Below are positions 8,119-16,607 of a stretch of DNA of 64,000 bases, piece after piece. Below the pieces are notes generated by a model, which did no database searches, was not told where the DNA came from, and worked only from the letters and a program-made list of their open reading frames with translations. The DNA is from JADHUC01 sp964623055 (GTDB taxonomy: Bacteria > Planctomycetota > Planctomycetia > Pirellulales > Pirellulaceae). Position 1 is the first letter of the stretch. Every line of letters begins with the position of its first letter. The stretch covers positions 62,001-126,000 of the forward strand of contig CAZURK010000002.1 of NCBI GenBank assembly GCA_964623055.1, given 5' to 3'. Made by a program: the position numbers and the translations under genes.

Positions 8119-10785
8119 TCAGCGCGAACGATCCAGACAGTAAACCGCTCCGTCGTCACCCATCACGATGATTTCGGCCAGACCGTCCCCATCGGTATCC
8201 GCAATCGCGGGAGTTGTTGGCGCGGCAGGCAGTTCGCACTCCCACTGGATGGCTCCGTTCCCTTCGGACGTCTCGCCCACAGCCAAAACGCGGCGGTTGA
8301 CTCCGACCAGAAATTCGTCGCGCCCATCGCCGTCGATGTCCGCCGTTACGGTTGATGTGAGATTCCCGACCAACGGGACTTCCCAGCGAATTTTGCCCGT
8401 GGCCCCGTCGAAGCAGCGGAAGCAACCAGCGTAACCTGCCCCGCCGACCTCCAGCCGGCCATCGCCGTTCGCGTCTCCGATTCCGTCACGCTGGTACGTG
8501 CTGGTCGGATGGCTCCAAACAGCCTTGGGCTCCGGCGTCATCACGCCCAAGACGTAGCTGCTGTCGAACAGCAGTTCCGGCTCGCCGCCCGGCACGAGAT
8601 CGGCGACGGCAGGCCGACCGTAGTAGGCCACGACGCCTGGAAAGAACCTGCTCATGGAACGGCTGCGCACGAGACCGCCGGTGGCGCCATCGGCCATCCA
8701 GTAGTTGATGGGATACTCGAAAAACATCTCCTCGCGGCCATCGCCGGTCAGATCGAAGAAGGCCATCTCGTACCCGCCGTAGCCCCAGGCCTCGCGCGTC
8801 GGCTTTCCCTGCTCGTTCCACACGGCTGCCGAGTCGTGGTGCCACAGAATGTCCCCGGTTGGACCAGACAAGGCATAGCTTTCGTCGCTGTGCATGATGG
8901 TGCGCATGATGTTGACCACGACATCGTATCGTTTGGGGTCGGTCAACCGGGCCACGAACAGATGGCGTAGCCCACCCAGACGATACACCTCGCGCCGCCC
9001 GTGGAAGCGCCGAAAGGACCGGCTCCACAAGATCGAACCGTCGTGCCGCAGGGCCGCAACGCTGGCTCGGCCCTGCTCGTCGGGTCGAGCCAAGACCACT
9101 TCCTTCGTCCCGTCGCCATCCAGGTCGGCGGCTAACACGCCGTCCTCCGGTCCTTCGCCCCGCCCGGCCACGCGCCAGAGCAGACACGGTTTCTTGTTCG
9201 CGTTCTGCGGTGGTTCCACAGCGACGACGAAGTCACCGGGTGCCGTCGCGACGACAATCGGCCGGCCGTTGCCGCGCAAGTCTGGGGCAACGACGGGCCA
9301 TTTTCCGGCGACGTTTCGAGCGAACGACTTCACCTGCACGTCCGCACCCTGCGCCTTGAATTCGGCCGAGGCAACGGTTGGACTGATCCACGATAATAGG
9401 GCCTCGTCCTTCCCATTTTGGTCCACGTCAGAGACCGCTTCCACCGTCAGACGAATTCCCGGCGGGGCTTTCACCGTCCACATGTCCCGCCAGCCCTCGC
9501 CGTGGACGTCCAGGCCGTGCCATGTTTCCACGAGTTGGGACGGCCGTCCAGTGGGTTCACGAGTCGCGTAAACGAATCCTCTCCGGTCGTCGCCATCGAA
9601 GTCGCCCCACGCGATCCGCCGGGCTCCGCCGCCCGTTTTGAATGTCGCGAGTTGCGTAGGCTGACGATGAAGGGGAATCTTGGGGATGAAGCCGCACTCG
9701 GTCGACCAACGCGAGACGGCTTGGCCCTCGCGCAGGTTGTAGATCGCCAGCGGCATGTATCCGAACATGCACAGACCGGTCGTCCTTTGGCAGATGATTT
9801 CGACCAAGCCGTCGCCGTCCAGGTCCGCCGCGTCCAGCACGTAGGTCGCCGGCAGATCCAGTTCCGGTTCGCCGGTCAGGGCGTCGCAAGCAACCACATG
9901 CCATTCCCCGTCGCCGGTGTCGTTGTAGAGGTTGAAGAGGATTTCGATCCGGCCGTCTTGGTCGATGTCGGTCAGTGTCGTGAGCGGACACTGCACGGCG
10001 CGGCGATGGCGGGAGATGTCCAGTTCGATGTCCCTCCGCCAGTTCGTCTTGATCGTGCCCTCCACGACGTCGAGCGATTCGATGGCCAGTTGGAAGTTGC
10101 CGATGTTGACGATCTCCAATCCCGGCTCGTCGTCCATGTCGATCGCGCCCAGGAAGCCGCGGCTGCGGTGTGGGTAGTGTATATCGGCCAGCAGTTCGCC
10201 GGTCCGTCCGTTGTGGACGGTAAGGTAGTAATAGCTGCCGGTGACGGCCTCCAATCGGCCATCGGCATTGACATCGGCCGCGAGCACCTGCGGCCGGTGG
10301 AAACCGTTGTAGGTCACGGCTGTTTCCCACACAGTTTCAGGTCGCCCCGGTCCGTTGCGAAAGACCTCCAGCCGCACGCGTCCGCCGAGACCCCGTCCGT
10401 GCCAACTCACGCACTGTGGGAACTTCTCGTCGGGCAGCCAGTCGGCCCAACGCACTGCGTCGCTGTCCCGCATGTCCAACACAGATCCGTTGTCGTACAC
10501 AAACTTCCGCGGCGCGAGACCCCAGGACTCGGCCGTGCGGGTCAGGTAATCGGGATTCTCTTCCGCATCAACTGTGGCCGTGCTCACCGCACCGGGCGCG
10601 ATTCGGAGATACCCGCGATAGGGGGCCAACGGAAACGACCAGGACACCTCGGGGGCCGTGGTCATCGCTCCCTTCAGACCCGACCGCCCGGTCAATGCTG
10701 GATCGTGGAACGGCATCGGCCAGTCATCGGCGGCTGCGAGAGTGGCAAGAATGGCTGGCAGGAGAAAGAAAAGAGTTGTCTTCAT
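8119..10785 (-). CDS. Secreted FG-GAP/VCBS-repeat propeller protein
   Basis: 888 residues with signal peptide MKTTLFFLLPAILATLAAAD. Throughout the protein there are repeated calcium-loop motifs of the D-x-D-x-D-G type (DVNADGRLEA, DIDQDGRIEI, DLDGDGLVEI, DLDGDGTKEV, DANGDGRLEV, DIDGDGRDEF, DTDGDGLAEI). These are typical of integrin-like FG-GAP blades, so two propellers or one large one are likely. No catalytic domain was recognised. It is probably an extracellular or periplasmic calcium-stabilised binding protein. It is the most upstream gene of the minus-strand group ending at 1, transcribed divergently from the cluster that starts at 11075. Confidence 0.78.
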   Translation of the reverse strand: MKTTLFFLLPAILATLAAADDWPMPFHDPALTGRSGLKGAMTTAPEVSWSFPLAPYRGYLRIAPGAVSTATVDAEENPDYLTRTAESWGLAPRKFVYDNGSVLDMRDSDAVRWADWLPDEKFPQCVSWHGRGLGGRVRLEVFRNGPGRPETVWETAVTYNGFHRPQVLAADVNADGRLEAVTGSYYYLTVHNGRTGELLADIHYPHRSRGFLGAIDMDDEPGLEIVNIGNFQLAIESLDVVEGTIKTNWRRDIELDISRHRRAVQCPLTTLTDIDQDGRIEILFNLYNDTGDGEWHVVACDALTGEPELDLPATYVLDAADLDGDGLVEIICQRTTGLCMFGYMPLAIYNLREGQAVSRWSTECGFIPKIPLHRQPTQLATFKTGGGARRIAWGDFDGDDRRGFVYATREPTGRPSQLVETWHGLDVHGEGWRDMWTVKAPPGIRLTVEAVSDVDQNGKDEALLSWISPTVASAEFKAQGADVQVKSFARNVAGKWPVVAPDLRGNGRPIVVATAPGDFVVAVEPPQNANKKPCLLWRVAGRGEGPEDGVLAADLDGDGTKEVVLARPDEQGRASVAALRHDGSILWSRSFRRFHGRREVYRLGGLRHLFVARLTDPKRYDVVVNIMRTIMHSDESYALSGPTGDILWHHDSAAVWNEQGKPTREAWGYGGYEMAFFDLTGDGREEMFFEYPINYWMADGATGGLVRSRSMSRFFPGVVAYYGRPAVADLVPGGEPELLFDSSYVLGVMTPEPKAVWSHPTSTYQRDGIGDANGDGRLEVGGAGYAGCFRCFDGATGKIRWEVPLVGNLTSTVTADIDGDGRDEFLVGVNRRVLAVGETSEGNGAIQWECELPAAPTTPAIADTDGDGLAEIIVMGDDGAVYCLDRSR

Positions 10786-11074
10786 GGTCGAACCGTTAAG
10801 AGGTAGATACCAACATCCCGCTCAATATATCAGAGCCCAGACGCGTTAGTGGCCAGGGCGTTGAGATTTCGGCCATACCGATCAGAATTGCCTCCGGACC
10901 ATTCGGTTAATGCTCCGCCTGCTGGGCGGGTTGGGGATAGGGAGGCCGTCCAAGCTGCATTGCCTCGAATCGGAGTCTTATTACAATTCATTGCACAACG
11001 TCGAACGGGGCGGTTGAGCGTCACATGAAGAAACGCTATCCGCGTGGTTCAGCGATTGCTGTCATTGCCGGGGG
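10786..11074. other. Divergent intergenic region
   Basis: 289 bp between the minus-strand FG-GAP gene and the plus-strand TPR-peptidase gene. It must hold promoters in both directions, but I see no convincing -35/-10 pair. A short frame starting at ATG 11025 (MKKRYPRGSAIAVIAGG) ends after 29 codons and overlaps the proposed GTG start of the next gene in another frame. Confidence 0.4.
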
Positions 11075-13663
11075 GTGCCTGGAGGGGTTGATTTGCCGTC
11101 GCATTACCCAATAAATGCCATTCTGGCGGTTGTGTGTTGGCTCGTTTCGTTGGCTCAGGTGTCCCAGTCCGCAGAGACCGTCGATGCCGTCACGCTGTTC
11201 AATTCTGGCAAATACGAAGCCTGCATTCGGGCCTGCGTCGACGGTCTGGAGCAGCGCTCGTGGCAAGAGTCGCTTTGGCGTCTGAAGATCAAGGCTCAAC
11301 TGGAGATGGGCCAGTACAAAGAGGCGCTAGCCACGTTCGAGGCGGCGGTCGAACGCTTTTCGTCCAGCATCCGGTTGCGGATGGCTGGCGTCGAAATCTG
11401 TAGGTTGAACGACCAGGTGGATCGGGCCGAGTTGATGTTGCCCGAAATCCAGGCATTGATCAATCGTCAGTCGTGGCGGCGGGATGCCATCACTCAAGTT
11501 TTGAGAGGGCGTTTTCTGTTGATGCGCGGAGCCGACGCGCGACAGGTCTTGGAGGTCTTCTACAACCGGGCCAAGGAGCAAGGTCCCGGCCTTGTCGAGC
11601 CCTACATTGCCATCAGCGATCTGGGGCTGGAAAAACACGATCACGCTCTCGCAGCAGAAGCGCTCGAGAAAGCGGTCAAGATTTCACCTGAAGATCCCTC
11701 GATTCATTTTCGACTGGCCAATGCTTTTGCCGAGAGCGATCCCGAGCGAGCCGCGAAGGCGCTAACGCAGGCTCTGGAACTGAATCCGAATCACGTGGAC
11801 AGCATGTTGATGCAGGTCGACAAGATGATCGACGCCGAGCAGTATGATGCTGCCGCGGTGGTCTTGGATCGCGTCCAAGAAGTCAATCCGAAACATCCCG
11901 CCGCTTGTGCCTATCGTGCCGTGTTGGCCCATCTGCTGGGAGACGAGGCGGCGGAAAAGAAGTGGCGGCAGGCAGCGTTGAAACCTTGGTCGACTAATCC
12001 GGAAGTTGACCATTTGATTGGGCGAAAGCTTTCGCAGAAGTATCGTTTCGCTGAAGGAACCGAACACCAGCGTCAGGCCATCGCTTTCGACCCGGACTAT
12101 CTGCCGGCCAAGTTTCAGTTGAGTCAGGACCTGTTGCGTTTGGGCGAAGACGTCGATGGCTGGCGGCTGGCCAATGAAGTGTATGAACAGGACAGCTACA
12201 ACGTTGCCGCTCACAACCTGGTCGTCCTGCAAGATAGCGTCAAGGATTTCGCAAAGATCGAATCCGACGAATTCGTGTTGCACATGGATCCACGCGAAGC
12301 AGAGATCTACGGGCACCGCGCACTTGAGTTATTGGGGCGCGCTCGTCGCGTGCTGTGCGAGAAGTACCAGGTTCAATTCGATGGCCCGATCGTTGTGGAG
12401 ATCTTTCCCGACAAACAGGATTTCGCCGTACGGACATTTGGCATTCCATTCGTGGAAGGATTCTTGGGCGTATGTTTCGGCAGCGTCATCACTGCGAACA
12501 GCCCTGCATCGCAGCGCGACCACCCGTCGAACTGGCAGGCCGTCTTGTGGCACGAATTCTGCCATGCCGTGACGCTGCACAAGTCCAACAACCGTATGCC
12601 CCGGTGGCTCAGCGAGGGCATTTCGGTGTACGAAGAACGCCAGGAGAACGCCGCGTGGGGCCAGCCGATGAACCTGGTTTACCGGCAGCGGATTCTAGAC
12701 GGAGGCCTTACGCCTGTCAGCGAACTGAGCAGTGCGTTCCTCCAGCCAGAAAGCCCGATGGATTTGTCGTTTGCCTATTTCGAGTCGGCGTTGGTCGTGG
12801 AATACCTGATGGAAACGTATGGCATCGAGGCGTTGCGCGATGTGCTTGCGGACCTCGGCCGCGGCACGCCGACCGCAGCCGCGCTTGAACAGCACCTCAA
12901 TTCGCTCGACAAGCTGGATGCCGAATTCGAGGCGTTTGCCCGTAAGCGTGCCGAACAATTCGCTGCCGAAGCGGATTTCACGCCTCCACAATTGCCCCCA
13001 GACGCCACGATCGAAGATGTGCAGCAATGGTGCGAACAGAACCCCAAGAATTTGCTTGGGCTGCACCTGTTGGCCAATGGTCTTGCCAAAGCGAACCGTT
13101 GGCAGGAAGCCAAGAAGACGCTCACACAACTGATTGATCTATGCCCCGAGAGCATCGACGGCGATAATCCCTATGTTCTCCTCGCCCACGCGCATCAACA
13201 ACTGGGCGAGGCGGCCGAGGAACGTAGGGTTCTGGAACAACTCGCAGTGCTGGATAGTGACGCGACATCCGCGTATCGACGTTTGACCGAGTTGTGCCTC
13301 GAAGCGAAGGACTGGGGAGGCCTGGCAGTGAACGCCGAACGGATGTTGGCAGTCGATCCGCTCGTTCGCGAACCGTATCGTCTGTTGGCGCAGGCGTCGG
13401 CCGCGTTAAACGATCATGGACGGGCAGTTACCGCTTACCGGGCTTTGCTGCAAATGGACCCGCTCGATCCGGTCGACACGCACTATCGTCTTGCACGGCT
13501 TCTGGTAGAACAGGGCGACATGCCGGCCGCACGTCGCCACGTGTTGATGGCGTTGGAAGACGCTCCGCGTTATCGAGATGCACAGAAGCTGCTGCTGGAC
13601 ATCGTCGACAAAGACAGCAACGACGCCTCGAACGACACGCCGGCCGAGGAGGCAGCACCGTGA
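11075..13663 (+). CDS. TPR-repeat protein with peptidase MA-like (gluzincin) metallopeptidase domain
   Basis: 862 residues. A proposed GTG start at 11075 gives a usable signal peptide (hydrophobic NAILAVVCWLVSLAQ, then SQSAET). TPR-like helical pairs occupy residues about 40-400. A metallopeptidase domain follows with HEFCH at 493-497 and a downstream Glu at about 514 (RWLSEGISVYEE), the HEXXH...E pattern of gluzincins (peptidase MA family). More TPRs lie at about 640-840. It likely acts in the periplasm. It is the first gene of the operon-like series and shares a 4-bp overlap (GTGA) with the DUF4159 gene. The start is the least certain part, since no strong Shine-Dalgarno is visible. Confidence 0.78.
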   Translation: MPGGVDLPSHYPINAILAVVCWLVSLAQVSQSAETVDAVTLFNSGKYEACIRACVDGLEQRSWQESLWRLKIKAQLEMGQYKEALATFEAAVERFSSSIRLRMAGVEICRLNDQVDRAELMLPEIQALINRQSWRRDAITQVLRGRFLLMRGADARQVLEVFYNRAKEQGPGLVEPYIAISDLGLEKHDHALAAEALEKAVKISPEDPSIHFRLANAFAESDPERAAKALTQALELNPNHVDSMLMQVDKMIDAEQYDAAAVVLDRVQEVNPKHPAACAYRAVLAHLLGDEAAEKKWRQAALKPWSTNPEVDHLIGRKLSQKYRFAEGTEHQRQAIAFDPDYLPAKFQLSQDLLRLGEDVDGWRLANEVYEQDSYNVAAHNLVVLQDSVKDFAKIESDEFVLHMDPREAEIYGHRALELLGRARRVLCEKYQVQFDGPIVVEIFPDKQDFAVRTFGIPFVEGFLGVCFGSVITANSPASQRDHPSNWQAVLWHEFCHAVTLHKSNNRMPRWLSEGISVYEERQENAAWGQPMNLVYRQRILDGGLTPVSELSSAFLQPESPMDLSFAYFESALVVEYLMETYGIEALRDVLADLGRGTPTAAALEQHLNSLDKLDAEFEAFARKRAEQFAAEADFTPPQLPPDATIEDVQQWCEQNPKNLLGLHLLANGLAKANRWQEAKKTLTQLIDLCPESIDGDNPYVLLAHAHQQLGEAAEERRVLEQLAVLDSDATSAYRRLTELCLEAKDWGGLAVNAERMLAVDPLVREPYRLLAQASAALNDHGRAVTAYRALLQMDPLDPVDTHYRLARLLVEQGDMPAARRHVLMALEDAPRYRDAQKLLLDIVDKDSNDASNDTPAEEAAP

Positions 13664-14484
13664 AGCGAATCATCGTGGTATCGCTGTTGTTTGTGCTGCT
13701 GATTGCGGGAACGATCATCGCGCAGCGGTGGCGGCGCGGCGGTGGCTACTATGACGGCTACTACGATCGCATGGGTGTTCCGGAGTGGAAAAACGATCCG
13801 GAGTTCAAGAACGACGTGTTCACGTTTGTGCGCATCCGCTACCAGTCATACTACGGCGGCCGCGGTGGACGCTGGCGAACCGATTTCCCGGCGAGTGATC
13901 TGAACTTCTCCTTCCGTCTGCAGCAGCTCACGTCTCTAAAAGTGAACCCTAAGCCAGTCATTATCGAGTTGACCGATCCCAAGTTGTTTCGATACCCGTT
14001 CATCTACATCGTCGAACCCGGTGCGTTGACTTTCACGGAACCGGAGGTTGAGGCGCTTCGGCGGTACCTGAAGAACGGCGGTTTTCTTATGGTCGACGAT
14101 TTCTGGGGCGAAGACGAGTGGTACAACTTCCACTACGAAATCCGTCGCGTCTTCCCAAAACGTGAACTCGTCGAATTGCCGTTGGAGCATCCCATCTTCC
14201 ATTGCGTGTATGACCTGAAAATCAAACCGCAGATACCAAGCATCGGTCATGCGCAGGGGGGGCGGTATGAAGGGCGCACCTGGGAACGCCCCGACGCCCA
14301 GACGCCTTACTACAAAGGCATCTTCGACGATGACGGCCGGATGATGGTCATAATCTGCCACAATACGGACTTAGGCGATGGGTGGGAGCGGGAAGGGGAA
14401 GATCCGTGGTATTTCAAGGAGTTCTCCGAGAAGTACGCCTACCCGTTAGGGATCAACATCGTGACATACGCAATGACACACTGA
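13660..14484 (+). CDS. DUF4159 family membrane-anchored protein
   Basis: 274 residues from GTG 13660, which overlaps the TGA of the previous gene. GAGGAGG lies 6-7 nt upstream, so this start is well supported. The N-terminal helix VKRIIVVSLLFVLLIAGTIIAQ is an uncleaved anchor or signal. The body has the DUF4159 pattern: FVRIRYQS, WRTDFPASDLNFSFRLQQLTS, then KNGGFLMVDDFWG and LPLEHPIFHCVYD. These proteins resemble a Rossmann/GATase-like fold and commonly sit beside MoxR-DUF58-VWA genes. That context holds here, and the biochemical role is unknown. Confidence 0.85.
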   Translation: MKRIIVVSLLFVLLIAGTIIAQRWRRGGGYYDGYYDRMGVPEWKNDPEFKNDVFTFVRIRYQSYYGGRGGRWRTDFPASDLNFSFRLQQLTSLKVNPKPVIIELTDPKLFRYPFIYIVEPGALTFTEPEVEALRRYLKNGGFLMVDDFWGEDEWYNFHYEIRRVFPKRELVELPLEHPIFHCVYDLKIKPQIPSIGHAQGGRYEGRTWERPDAQTPYYKGIFDDDGRMMVIICHNTDLGDGWEREGEDPWYFKEFSEKYAYPLGINIVTYAMTH

Positions 14485-14487
14485 TCG

Positions 14488-14565
14488 TCGTTTAACCGCG
14501 ACCCAGCGGGGAGCGCGGGAGTTGACGTCGCCCGACGCGCTCCCCGCTGGGTCGCGGTTAAACGA
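14488..14565. repeat. Perfect 30-bp inverted repeat between DUF4159 and moxR-like genes
   Basis: Arms 14488-14517 and 14536-14565 are exact reverse complements (core AACCGCGACCCAGCGGGG) around an 18-nt loop. The structure begins 3 bp after the DUF4159 stop. There is no T-tract, so it is more like a mobile palindromic repeat or mRNA-stabilising stem than a canonical terminator, although attenuation inside the operon is possible. Confidence 0.9.
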
Positions 14566-14598
14566 GTAATGCTGTGACGCAACAACAGGAGATTCAAC

Positions 14599-15612
14599 GT
14601 GTCGGGCACCATCGATTCCTTCGAGATGGAACGAGAGACTGTCGAGCGCATCTATGCCAGCCGCGATCGCATTGATGCCGAGTTGGCCAAGGTGATCGTG
14701 GGCCAGAAGCAGGTGGTCATGGAACTGCTGATCGCCTTATTTGCCGGCGGCCACTGCCTGATCACCGGAGCGCCTGGACTGGCCAAGACGCTGTTGGTTC
14801 GGTCGATTGCCCAGATCCTTCGATTGAAGTTCCAGCGTATCCAGTTCACCCCGGACTTGATGCCTGCGGATATCACGGGCACCGAGATCCTGGAAGAAAC
14901 GCCAAGCGGGCCCCGGCAGATGAAGTTCGTGAAAGGGCCCGTCTTTGCCAACGTGATTCTGGCCGACGAGATCAATCGTACTCCGCCGAAAACCCAGGCG
15001 GCCCTGCTGGAGGCGATGCAAGAACATCAGGTCACCGCGGCAGGCGTTCGATATCCGCTGGAGGAGCCTTTCTTCGTTCTGGCTACCCAGAATCCGATCG
15101 AGATGGAAGGCACCTATCCGCTGCCAGAGGCTCAGCTCGATCGGTTCATGTTTAACGTCGTGATCGATTACCTGCCGGAAGAGGACGAGGTGGCCGTGGT
15201 ATCGCGCACCACGTCGACGAGCCCCGAGGCGATCGAATCGCTGTTTTCGGGCGAGGACGTACAGCGTTTTCACGAGGTGGTCCGTCGAGTGCCCGTTTCC
15301 GAGGACCTTGTGCGTTACGCAGTGAAACTGGCTGCTGCAAGCCGCCCAGGCCGCGACGGCTCGCCGGACTTCGTCAATCAGTGGGTGAGTTGGGGAGCCG
15401 GGCTGCGGGCCGGGCAGTACCTGGTACTGGGCGCAAAAGCCAGGGCTCTGTTGTGCGGCAGATCGCACGTTTCGCTCGAAGACATCCACGCGTTGGTGCA
15501 CAGCACTTTCCGCCACAGAATCCTGGTGGGCTACCGTGCGGAAGCGGAAGGTGTGGACGTGGAAACGGTGATCGATCGCTTACTCGAAACCGTACAGCCG
15601 CCGGGGCGATGA
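14599..15612 (+). CDS. MoxR-family AAA+ ATPase
   Basis: 337 residues from GTG 14599 with AGGAG well placed upstream. Walker A is GAPGLAKT (57-64) and Walker B is VILADEIN (D123/E124). The MoxR-typical stretches LLEAMQEHQVT and VLATQNPIEMEGTYPLPEAQLDRF are present. The family consists of cytoplasmic chaperone-like ATPases that act on VWA-domain partners. The next two genes supply exactly such partners (DUF58 and BatA/VWA) and overlap by 4 bp each, so co-function is very likely. Confidence 0.93.
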   Translation: MSGTIDSFEMERETVERIYASRDRIDAELAKVIVGQKQVVMELLIALFAGGHCLITGAPGLAKTLLVRSIAQILRLKFQRIQFTPDLMPADITGTEILEETPSGPRQMKFVKGPVFANVILADEINRTPPKTQAALLEAMQEHQVTAAGVRYPLEEPFFVLATQNPIEMEGTYPLPEAQLDRFMFNVVIDYLPEEDEVAVVSRTTSTSPEAIESLFSGEDVQRFHEVVRRVPVSEDLVRYAVKLAAASRPGRDGSPDFVNQWVSWGAGLRAGQYLVLGAKARALLCGRSHVSLEDIHALVHSTFRHRILVGYRAEAEGVDVETVIDRLLETVQPPGR

Positions 15613-16607
15613 TGTCGACAGCCGCAGCAAACACGAAAGCCACAACCACGGCGGATCGGACCACCGAAGCGTCGGACTCGGCTGCGTTCATCGATCCAAT
15701 CGCCCTGATGCGGATCAAGGACCTGCAACTGCGGGCCAAGGTGGTGGTCGAAGGCTTCTACAGCGGTCTGCATCGAAGCCCGTGGCACGGGTTTTCCGTT
15801 GAATTCAGCGAGTATCGCCAGTACACACCGGGTGACGATCCGCGATACCTGGATTGGCGGCTTTATGCCAGGACCGACCGCTACTTTATCAAACGGTTCG
15901 AGGACGAGACGAACCTGCGCTGCTACCTGTTGGTCGACATGAGCCGATCGATGGGCTTCGGCTCGATCGAATACGACAAGGCGGAATACGCCAGGACCAC
16001 GGCGGCGACATTGGCGTACTTCCTTTCCAAACAACACGACGCCGTCGGACTGGTGACCTTCGACGAAGGGATCGGTGGATACCTGCCAGCGCGGTACCGG
16101 CCCGGCCATTTGCACCGTCTGATGCTGTGCTTGGAGCAGCCACTATCCGGCAAGTCCACCGATTTAACGGTTCCCTTGGAACAGATCGCCAACACGGTGA
16201 CCAAACGCGGATTGATCGTGGTGATTTCGGATCTCTTGGCGCCGGTCGATACGCTCCAGACACATCTGGCTTATCTGCGTTTGCGCGGCCACGAAGTGTT
16301 GGTCATGCGCGTGCTGGACCCGGCCGAGACGGAGTTTGCCCTTCGCGAGGCGGCCATGTTCCATGACCTGGAGTCGGGTCGCGAAATCTACATCGATCCG
16401 GAGGCCGCCCGCGACGAGTACGAAAGGAAGTTCCGCGAACATGCCGCGGCCATCAAACAAATCTGTGGAAACTTGGGCATCGATCTGTGTTCGATGACGA
16501 CCGATCGCCCGTTGGAGCTGGCGTTGTTTGATTTCTTGAACGCGCGATCGCGCCGTGGTCGACAGATCTCGCGGCGCGGCGCCGCTCGTTTGCGAGGGCC
16601 AGCATGA
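15609..16607 (+). CDS. DUF58 (VWA-like) protein
   Basis: 332 residues from ATG 15609, which overlaps the preceding stop (ATGA). After an A/T-rich leader, DUF58 begins near LRAKVVVEGFYSGLHRS with FSEYRQYTPGDDPRYLDWRL, and the VWA-like MIDAS segment is LLVDMSRSMGFGS. No transmembrane segment is seen, so this is the soluble form of the family. It is the expected partner of the MoxR ATPase encoded immediately upstream. Frames extending further upstream only read through the ATPase gene. Confidence 0.92.
   Translation: MMSTAAANTKATTTADRTTEASDSAAFIDPIALMRIKDLQLRAKVVVEGFYSGLHRSPWHGFSVEFSEYRQYTPGDDPRYLDWRLYARTDRYFIKRFEDETNLRCYLLVDMSRSMGFGSIEYDKAEYARTTAATLAYFLSKQHDAVGLVTFDEGIGGYLPARYRPGHLHRLMLCLEQPLSGKSTDLTVPLEQIANTVTKRGLIVVISDLLAPVDTLQTHLAYLRLRGHEVLVMRVLDPAETEFALREAAMFHDLESGREIYIDPEAARDEYERKFREHAAAIKQICGNLGIDLCSMTTDRPLELALFDFLNARSRRGRQISRRGAARLRGPA

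Noticed and set aside
9418..10806. 462-codon open frame on the plus strand
   Set aside because: It is antisense to the FG-GAP gene, whose calcium-loop repeats and signal peptide are clear; the translation has no recognisable domain.
13294..13659. N-terminal extension of the DUF4159 gene
   Set aside because: These codons overlap the TPR-peptidase in another frame; GTG 13660 has a strong GAGGAGG and starts the membrane helix.
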